In this document: positions 58,057 through 64,000 of the stretch, one piece after another | Layout: every line of letters begins with the position of its first letter | Position numbering within the stretch: position 1 is the first letter of the stretch | Source: Elusimicrobiota bacterium | GTDB taxonomy: Bacteria; Elusimicrobiota; Elusimicrobia; FEN-1173 | NCBI GenBank assembly: GCA_016706425.1 | Contig: JADJJR010000001.1 | Span: 806,001 to 870,000, forward strand | DNA: 64,000 nt | Direction of reading: 5' to 3' | Made by a program: the position numbers and the translations under genes | The notes under the pieces: model-generated | What the model was told of the DNA's origin: nothing | The model's database searches: none | The model's input: only the letters and a program-made list of their open reading frames with translations

Positions 58057-60384
58057 GTGAATCAACCCGACCTCCCGCTCCGCCAAAGGCTCGTGATGGG
58101 CGCGGCGCGGCTCATCACGGGGCGCCCCCGGATTGTCGCCTCCGCCGTGCTCCTGTTGCTGGGGGTGCTGTGGGCCCACCTGCCGCGCCTCGCCTTTCGA
58201 ACCGACGTGGATGACTTCGTCGTGGAAAAGGATCCCGTCCGCCTGTTGGGGCTGGCCGCCGAGTCGGTCTTCACCCGCAACGAACACGTGGTCGTCGCTT
58301 TTGAAACGGCGGACCTCTTCACGCCGGACAGCCTGCGCCGATTGCGCGAAGCGACGGACGCCCTCCTGGCGGTCGAGGGCGTGGCGGACGCCATCAGCCT
58401 GGCCCGCGTGGAGGACATGAAGGGGACCGAAGACGCCTTCGTCGTCGAGCCCCTGTTTGACGAAATCCCGCCCGCGGGGGCGGCGATGGAGGCCCTCCGC
58501 CGACGGACGCTGGGCAACCCCCTGTACCGCAACGCGCTTGTGTCGGGAGACGGCCGGGTGGCGGCGATCATCGTCCATTTGTCGGCCGAGTCCCCGCCGG
58601 GCGGCCGGGCCGGCGTCGTCGCGGCGATCGAAAAAACGCTCGCGCCCCTGGAAAAAGGCGGTCCCCGTTTCCGTCTGGCGGGGTGGCCCATCACCAACGT
58701 CAAAATGGCCCGTTTCACCAACGCCGACGTGATGCGCTTTGTGCCTTTGACCTTGTTGTTGACCCTGGGCACTTTGTGGTGGGTGTTCCGAAATCGGCGC
58801 CTTTTGCTGATGGCGGGGGGGGGGATCGTGTTCACCTTGAGCGCCACCATGGGTTTGGCCGGTTTGTGCGGCATTCCCGTGAGCATGACGGTGGTCGCGG
58901 TGGTCCCGCTCGTCATCACCTTGGCGCTGTCGGACTTGGTTCATTTGTTCACGCACTTGAACGAGGAGGCCGCGCGGGGCGGCTCCTCGCGCCGCGAGGC
59001 CCTGGCCCGGGCCCTCGAACCCATTTTGTTCCCGTGTTTTCTCACCAGCGTGAACACCGCCATCGGGTTCGCGTCCTTGATGCTCACGCCGTTGCCCGCC
59101 GTTCGCTGGTTCGGCTTCCTGGCCGCGGCGGGGATGTTCTTTGAATTTTTAATCACTTTCGGGGTCGTGGCGCCCGGGCTTCTCCTGTTCCCGGTGGAGA
59201 AGATTTACCGGTCGGTGGAGGCGCGCCGCCGTCGCGCCATACCCCGACTGGTGTCTTTTGTGCACGAAGCGGTGCGGGCCCGACCGCGGACGGCGTTGGC
59301 TCTTTGCTTGGCGGTCGTGATCGCGTCCCTGTTCCAGGCCCGGCGGGTGCGCGTGGAAACAAGCCCGATGGAGTTTTTTCCACCCCGCAACGCCTACCGT
59401 CAGGACATCGAGTTCGTGCGCGACCGTCTGGCCGGCGTGACGGTCATCGACCTTTCCTTCCGCGCCGCGGACCCCAACGCGTTTCGCGACCCGTTGTTTT
59501 TGAACCGCCTGCGCGCGGCGCAAGAAAAAATAGAAGCCATTCCGGGTGTCGACAAGGCGATCTCCCTCACCGACTTCTTTATGGAAATGAACGAAGCCTT
59601 TCACGCCGACGACCCCGCCCAGCGACGCCTTCCGGGCACCCGCCGGATGGTCGATCAGTACCTCCTGTTGTACGGCGGGGAGGATATGCGGGAATACGTC
59701 AACGAAGCCTTTAACTGGACCCGCGTGCGCATCCGCCTCCACGCGGACGGGTCGGCGGCGGTGTTGGCGATTCTGGGGAAAATACGTTCGATCCTGGGGG
59801 AAACCCCGTGGCCGGGGGTGGAATGGGAATTCATCGGGAAAATGGCGGATCTGGTGCGATCGCAGGTGGTGATGGTCAACGGGCAAGTGCAAAACATTCT
59901 TTCGGCGGTGTTCGGCATCGGGTTGGTGATGGCGGTGGTCCTGCGTTCCCTGCCGCTCACGCTCCTCTTTTTGGTCCCGAACCTTTTCCCCGTCCTTGTT
60001 AATTTCGGCCTCATGGGCGCGCGGGGCATCACGTTGAACACGGGCACCGCGCTCATCGCGGCTTCGGCCTTCGGCATCATCGTGGACGACACGGTGCACT
60101 TTTTCGTTCGTTACCGCGAGCGGCGATGGGCGGGCGTGCCCGTGGCGGAGGCCCTGCACGAGGTCACCGAGGAAAAAGGCGAGGCGTCCCTCTCTTCGGC
60201 TTTCGTCCTTTCGATGGGTTTCGCCGTCCTCATGCTCAGCGAATTCGAGCCGATCTTTTTCTACGGTCTTTTGAACGTCGCGATCATGGCGGTGGGCATG
60301 GCCGGCGATATGGTTTTTTTGAAATCCCTCTTTTACATCGGCTTGGCTTCCCGTTTTCGGCGGGAGCCCGCCCCCGCGCCTTGA
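58057..60384 (+). CDS. MMPL/RND-superfamily exporter, second of a tandem pair
   Basis: A 775-residue paralogue with the same layout: TM1 ~28-45, RTDVDDFVVEKDPVRLLG, RFVPLTLLLTLGTLWWVFRN, ALSDLVHLFTHLNEEAA with the membrane Asp, and IVDDTVHFFVRYRERRW in the second half. The two proteins align throughout, including FFMEMNEAFHADDPAQRRLPGTRRMVDQYLLLYGGED versus the equivalent MNMSFYDEDPRRSVLPATRRLVEQFLLLYNADD, read in shorter blocks. So they arose by duplication and have since diverged. GTG 58057 has AGAGG 5 bases upstream. The last gene of the run that starts with pfp or ybgC. Confidence 0.9.
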   Translation: MNQPDLPLRQRLVMGAARLITGRPRIVASAVLLLLGVLWAHLPRLAFRTDVDDFVVEKDPVRLLGLAAESVFTRNEHVVVAFETADLFTPDSLRRLREATDALLAVEGVADAISLARVEDMKGTEDAFVVEPLFDEIPPAGAAMEALRRRTLGNPLYRNALVSGDGRVAAIIVHLSAESPPGGRAGVVAAIEKTLAPLEKGGPRFRLAGWPITNVKMARFTNADVMRFVPLTLLLTLGTLWWVFRNRRLLLMAGGGIVFTLSATMGLAGLCGIPVSMTVVAVVPLVITLALSDLVHLFTHLNEEAARGGSSRREALARALEPILFPCFLTSVNTAIGFASLMLTPLPAVRWFGFLAAAGMFFEFLITFGVVAPGLLLFPVEKIYRSVEARRRRAIPRLVSFVHEAVRARPRTALALCLAVVIASLFQARRVRVETSPMEFFPPRNAYRQDIEFVRDRLAGVTVIDLSFRAADPNAFRDPLFLNRLRAAQEKIEAIPGVDKAISLTDFFMEMNEAFHADDPAQRRLPGTRRMVDQYLLLYGGEDMREYVNEAFNWTRVRIRLHADGSAAVLAILGKIRSILGETPWPGVEWEFIGKMADLVRSQVVMVNGQVQNILSAVFGIGLVMAVVLRSLPLTLLFLVPNLFPVLVNFGLMGARGITLNTGTALIAASAFGIIVDDTVHFFVRYRERRWAGVPVAEALHEVTEEKGEASLSSAFVLSMGFAVLMLSEFEPIFFYGLLNVAIMAVGMAGDMVFLKSLFYIGLASRFRREPAPAP

Positions 60385-60441
60385 CCGGAGATGGCCCTTG
60401 TTTTTCTTGAAACCGGTTGTAGACTTGGGACGAGCGACAAC

Positions 60442-60981
60442 ATGGCGAATCTTTTCAAGAAACTGACCCCGCGCGACTTTTCCAACGGCTGGCCGGTGTT
60501 TTGGCGGGTCAACCTCCCGTTTTGGGTGCGACTGGTTCACCTGACCGTGGCGTTCGTCGCGGCCTACACGGCCGAGACCCGCTGGGGCGACATCTTGGCT
60601 TCGCGCTGGCCGTTTTTGTTGCGTTCCCCGGTCGTCACCCTGCTTTGGGGGGTGGCGCTGTTTTTTATCCTGTTGTGGCCCCTGGAACGGTGGGTTCACC
60701 GCACGATCCAACGACGGCTGGAAGCCGATTTTTGGCGCGCCCAGTTCGCTCTGGTGGACGGCTTGACGAAGTTGAGCCAAGGCTTGTCGGCGCTTTTGGC
60801 CGTGCTCTTCCTTTTCGCCCTTTGGGGGCGAAGTCATTGGCCGGCGGAGCAGGTGATGTTGCGTGTTTTGGTGGGGGTGTTTGCCGCCGCCCTGGTGGGG
60901 GTCCTCGTGATGTTCGTCGGTCTCTACGGTTGGTTGGCCCGCCAATGGGGCGAATTGTCCCTGGAGAAACCCCGTGCCTGA
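60442..60981 (+). CDS. inner-membrane protein of unknown function upstream of pilT (179 aa)
   Basis: Unrecognised. An N-terminal amphipathic cytosolic stretch (MANLFKKLTPRDFSNGWPVFWRVN) is followed by four transmembrane helices (~30-48, ~62-80, ~110-130, ~140-165). Loop residues are basic. It has no enzyme or transporter motif. ATG 60442 is preferred: a TTGTTT-16-TAGACT promoter (60398-60425) ends 16 bases before it, and the frame open from 60391 starts in the terminator-free gap after the RND gene. It overlaps pilT by 8 bases, so it is translated with pilT and might help its membrane placement (inference). Confidence 0.75.
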   Translation: MANLFKKLTPRDFSNGWPVFWRVNLPFWVRLVHLTVAFVAAYTAETRWGDILASRWPFLLRSPVVTLLWGVALFFILLWPLERWVHRTIQRRLEADFWRAQFALVDGLTKLSQGLSALLAVLFLFALWGRSHWPAEQVMLRVLVGVFAAALVGVLVMFVGLYGWLARQWGELSLEKPRA

Positions 60982-62044
60982 TATCCAAGAACTGCTGACC
61001 CAGCTTTCAAGAGCCGAAGCGTCGGATTTGCATTTGTGCGCGGGGTCGCCGCCCTGCTTCCGCGTGAACGGGCGCATCGAACCCGTGGAGCCGGGGGCCA
61101 AGCCGCTGGAATATCGGGACCTCGAGCAAATGCTTTACCGCGTGCTCACGAACGACCAACAGGCGCGGCTCCAGAACGATCGCGAATTGGATTTCTCCAT
61201 CGGGTTCACCGACGTGGGACGCTTCCGGGGCAACATCCACCGACAGCGCGGGAGTTGGGCGGCGGTGTTCCGTAAAATCCCCCTGGAAATACCGTCTTTG
61301 TTGGAGTTGGGTTTGCCCGAGATCGTCCGGACCCTGGCGCTCAAAGAATCGGGGCTCGTGCTCATCACCGGGCCCACGGGCAGCGGCAAATCCATGACTT
61401 TGGCGGCCATGATCGAGATCATCAACACCGAACGGGCGTGCCACGTTATCACGCTCGAGGATCCCATCGAATTTCTCTTTAAAAACCGCCGGGCCCTCAT
61501 CAAGCAACGGGAAATCGGCCAGGACACGGACAGTTACGGCGTGGCGTTGCGGCGGTCCTTTCGCCAGGACCCGGACGTCCTTATGATCGGGGAAATGCGC
61601 GACCGCGAAACCATCGGCATGGCCATCACCGCGGCCAGCACGGGGCGCCTGGTGCTCGGCACCCTGCACACCATGGACGCGGCGTCCACCATCGACCGCG
61701 TCATCGAGAGTTTTCCTTCGGACCAACAGGCGCTGGTGCGCAACCAAATTTCCGGAAGTCTGGAGGGGGTCCTCTCCCAGCAATTGGTGCGGCGTTCGGT
61801 GGGCAGCGGACGGGCGTTGGCCTTGGAAGTTCTGGTGTCCACTCCGTCGGTGCGGAACCTGATCCGCACGGGAAAAACTTTTCAGGTGGTCAGCGACATC
61901 GAAACGGGAAAACGTTTCGGCATGCAATCCCTCAATCAGTCCTTGCAGGACCTCGTGGCGAGCCAAACCATTAAATTGGAAGAAGCCGTCCGCCACACCC
62001 GGTTTCCCGAGCAGCTCATGCAAAAGCTCGGCGTCCCCCAGTAG
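60974..62044 (+). CDS. pilT: PilT twitching-motility ATPase
   Basis: A 356-residue hexameric ATPase that retracts type IV pili. Motifs in order: the N-terminal EASDLHLCAGSPPCFRVNGRI, Walker A GPTGSGKSMTLAAMIEIIN (~133), the Asp box ITLEDPIEFLF, the Walker B region RQDPDVLMIGEMRDRETIGMAITAA, and the His box TGRLVLGTLHTMDAASTIDRVIESFP. AIRNLIR-type ending (VRNLIRTGKTFQV) is also there. GTG 60974 starts inside the 3' end of the preceding membrane gene. pilB, pilC and pilus subunits are not in the window, so the rest of the pilus system is elsewhere. Confidence 0.95.
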   Translation: MPDIQELLTQLSRAEASDLHLCAGSPPCFRVNGRIEPVEPGAKPLEYRDLEQMLYRVLTNDQQARLQNDRELDFSIGFTDVGRFRGNIHRQRGSWAAVFRKIPLEIPSLLELGLPEIVRTLALKESGLVLITGPTGSGKSMTLAAMIEIINTERACHVITLEDPIEFLFKNRRALIKQREIGQDTDSYGVALRRSFRQDPDVLMIGEMRDRETIGMAITAASTGRLVLGTLHTMDAASTIDRVIESFPSDQQALVRNQISGSLEGVLSQQLVRRSVGSGRALALEVLVSTPSVRNLIRTGKTFQVVSDIETGKRFGMQSLNQSLQDLVASQTIKLEEAVRHTRFPEQLMQKLGVPQ

Positions 62045-62088
62045 CGGCTCTTTCCCCCACCGGTTGAATCGATGTAAAATGCGGGTCC

Positions 62089-63297
62089 ATGAGTACCGCG
62101 GACCCCCGGCCGGCGATGTCCCTCTGTCCCCATTTTGGAACGGGCGACCGTCCTCCCGGTATTCCGGCCAGCGCGTGCGGCGGTTGCGCTTCCCAGGACC
62201 GCCCCTACGACCACCAATTGGCCCATAAGGAAAGCCTGGTCCGCCGGTTGACCGACCCTTTCTTGACCGGGGAATTCCGGCCGATCGTTCCGTCTCCGGA
62301 CGTCTTCCACTACCGCAACAAAATGGAATTCGCCTTCGGCGGGTTGAAGGACGAACCGCCGCTTCTGGGCCTGCGCCAAAAGGGGCGCTTTGACCGCGTT
62401 GTGGATTTGACCGAGTGCCGCCTGCTGTCGCCGGAGGCCGGGCCCCTGTTGGCGGCGGTGCGCGGCTGGGCCTTGGCGGAGAAATGGCCCACTTACCACC
62501 TGAAATCCCATAGGGGATTGTTGCGTTATCTGGTCGTGCGGGAGGGGAAAAACACCGGCGAGCGCATGGTCGCCCTGGTGACGGCCGAGGGCGAGATTCC
62601 CAAAGACGGTTTTTTGGCGGCCTTGGACGCTTCGGGGGCGCGCGTCGACACCGTGGTTTGGATGGTGAACGCCGGGTTGTCGGACGTGGCCCATGGCGAG
62701 GAGCGGGCGGTGTGGCGGGGGCGGGGGACCATTGACGACCGGTTGGGAAAAAAAGTGTTCCGTGTTTCGCCCCGGTCCTTCTTTCAAAGCAACACCCGGG
62801 GGGCGGAAAAGCTTTACGGGATCGTGGGGGATTTCCTGGGCGAGGGCGCGGACACCTTGTTCGACGTCTATTGCGGCGGGGGGGCCATCGGCCTGTGTTT
62901 GGCGGACCGGGTGAAACAGGTGGTCGGCATCGAATCGAACCCCGCGGCGGTGGCGGACGCCCTGCAAAACGCGCGGGTCCAGGAAGCGCCCAACACGGAG
63001 TTCCACGCGCTCGACGCCGCGACCTTCGCCAAAACCCCCGCCTGGGTGGAACACTGGAGGGCTCCCCGAGCCGTGGCGGTCATGGACCCGCCCCGCCCCG
63101 GCCTGCAACCCGATGTGCGGCGCCTGCTTTTGGAACAACCTGTTTCGCGCTGGGTTTACGTGTCGTGCAACCCGGAGGCGCTGGCGCGGGACTTGGCTTA
63201 TCTCGCGCCGGTCTACGATGTCAAAACCGTCCAGCCGGTGGATCTTTTTCCCCACACGCCCCACGTGGAGACGGTGGTTCGGCTGGATCTCAAGTAG
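62089..63297 (+). CDS. RlmD/RumA-type RNA m5U methyltransferase
   Basis: A 402-residue SAM-dependent methyltransferase making 5-methyluridine in RNA. Fe-S ligands: C13, then ACGGC (C30, C33), and a fourth Cys near 113 (DLTECRLLS), as in RumA; no TRAM domain precedes them. SAM motifs: LFDVYCGGGAIGLCLADRV, VVGIESNPAAVADALQNA and VMDPPRPGLQPDV. The catalytic Cys is in YVSCNPEALARDLAYL and the C-terminus has VQPVDLFPHTPHVETVVRL. Target (U1939, U747 or tRNA U54) is not readable. ATG 62089 lies 9 bases after TAAAAT (62074-62079) with no Shine-Dalgarno, again a leaderless type start. Confidence 0.9.
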   Translation: MSTADPRPAMSLCPHFGTGDRPPGIPASACGGCASQDRPYDHQLAHKESLVRRLTDPFLTGEFRPIVPSPDVFHYRNKMEFAFGGLKDEPPLLGLRQKGRFDRVVDLTECRLLSPEAGPLLAAVRGWALAEKWPTYHLKSHRGLLRYLVVREGKNTGERMVALVTAEGEIPKDGFLAALDASGARVDTVVWMVNAGLSDVAHGEERAVWRGRGTIDDRLGKKVFRVSPRSFFQSNTRGAEKLYGIVGDFLGEGADTLFDVYCGGGAIGLCLADRVKQVVGIESNPAAVADALQNARVQEAPNTEFHALDAATFAKTPAWVEHWRAPRAVAVMDPPRPGLQPDVRRLLLEQPVSRWVYVSCNPEALARDLAYLAPVYDVKTVQPVDLFPHTPHVETVVRLDLK

Positions 63298-63349
63298 TTC
63301 CGTCCCTCCAGGGGTCCTCCCCGGGACCCGAATTCCCAGAACGAAAATC

Positions 63350-64000
63350 TTATTTTGAGTCGGAGGGCAGTTCGCCCAATTCTTGGAGGGCTTCCTTGAG
63401 CGCCTGTTCATGGCGGCGGCTCTCGAGGCGGGCCGTGAGGCTGTAAGCGCACGGCACGACGTAGAGGGTCAACAGGGCCGACACCGACACGCCCCCGATG
63501 ATGACCAGGGCCATGGGCACGCGGGTTTCGGCCCCGGGGCCCAGCGCCAAGGCGGGCGGAACGGCCGCCGCGATGGTGGACACCGTGGTCATGATGACGG
63601 GCCGCAGACGGATCGGGCAGGCGTCCAAAAGGGCTTCGCGCACGGCCATGCCCAAGGCGCGCCGTCGTTCGTTGGTGAAATCGACGAGCATGATCGAGTT
63701 CTTTTTGACGATGCCCATCAAGAGGACGATGCCGATCATGCTGAACATGTTGAGGGACTGTTGGCCCACCCACAGGGCCAGCACGGCGCCGGTGACGCTG
63801 AAGGGCAACGCCAAGAGCACCAGGGCCGGGTGAATGAAGCTGTTGAACTGGGACCCCAGCACCATGTAGGCCACAATGATGCCCAGAAGGATGGCGGCCA
63901 CGAGGCCGACGAAGGCTTCCTTGAAGGTTTCGGCCGCGCCGGAGAACACCAGCGTCACCCCTTCGGGCAGAATGTCTTTGCCGATTTTTTGAACGGCCGT
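63350..64000 (-). CDS. AcrB-type RND efflux pump, C-terminal part (5' end outside window)
   Basis: The last 216 codons of a roughly 1000-residue inner-membrane hydrophobe/amphiphile efflux pump of a tripartite export system. The frame is open to the right edge; the codons upstream of GTG 63958 read TAVQKIGKDILPEG. Helices TM8-TM12 are seen: AFVGLVAAILLGIIVAYMVLG, PALVLLALPFSVTGAVLALW, MGIVKKNSIMLVDFTNE with the charged stripe, RLRPVIMTTVSTIAAAVPPALALG and VSVSALLTLYVVPCAYSL. The cytosolic tail of ~30 residues is charged. It is convergent with the RNA methyltransferase; no clear terminator is seen between them. Confidence 0.92.
   Translation of the reverse strand, partial: TAVQKIGKDILPEGVTLVFSGAAETFKEAFVGLVAAILLGIIVAYMVLGSQFNSFIHPALVLLALPFSVTGAVLALWVGQQSLNMFSMIGIVLLMGIVKKNSIMLVDFTNERRRALGMAVREALLDACPIRLRPVIMTTVSTIAAAVPPALALGPGAETRVPMALVIIGGVSVSALLTLYVVPCAYSLTARLESRRHEQALKEALQELGELPSDSK

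Overview
The window is GC-rich, densely coded DNA from a diderm (Gram-negative type) bacterium. It carries a PorV-like outer-membrane protein, TonB/ExbBD-type energisers, YceI, a PilT ATPase, RND exporters and very large exported Ig-like proteins ending in FlgD/T9SS-like domains. With PPi-based energy genes and many overlapping stop/start codons, this fits an uncultured lineage such as Elusimicrobiota (or a neighbour such as Omnitrophota). That placement is a tentative inference: there is no rRNA or other firm marker here.

Layout. 1-5 kb: 3' end of a K+-independent H+-pyrophosphatase, two small unknowns, an alcohol dehydrogenase and a methyltransferase-ThiF fusion. 5-10.5 kb: a sensor kinase and response regulator followed by two FeeM/LuxI-like acyltransferases (one a tandem fusion) and a ThiF-type E1-like enzyme. 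10.5-16 kb: amt-glnK with a structured leader, a DUF523/DUF1722 protein, a hydrolase and an LTA-synthase-like sulfatase. 16-30 kb: a 797-residue repeat protein, endonuclease V between two tRNA genes, hpnC-hpnD, valS, a CheY-like regulator, gap, an MBL-fold enzyme, rdgB and a sugar epimerase. 30-45 kb: a long operon for the cell surface (giant Ig-like protein, PorV-like protein, TPR protein, ExbB-ExbD-ExbD-TonB, OmpA/FlgD-like protein). 45-47 kb: a cytochrome b561-like/YceI pair, then a rearranged tRNA-Pro locus with a 92-bp duplication and three 71-bp repeats. 47-64 kb: ABC-F ATPase, accA, class I aldolase, PPi-dependent phosphofructokinase, a YbgC thioesterase, a second ThiF-FeeM pair, two RND exporters, pilT, an RNA m5U methyltransferase and the 3' part of an AcrB-type pump.

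The strongest candidate for an undescribed system is the set of three ThiF-like proteins and three FeeM-like acyltransferase genes in two loci. One locus sits beside a two-component system and a divergent methyltransferase-ThiF fusion. The other sits between a thioesterase and two RND exporters. Together they suggest synthesis, carboxylate activation, export and sensing of an acylated small molecule (inference). A second theme is PPi economy: H+-PPase plus PPi-PFK with gap and aldolase. A third is that many first genes have a -10 hexamer only 6-9 nt from the start codon and no Shine-Dalgarno, so leaderless mRNAs look common.
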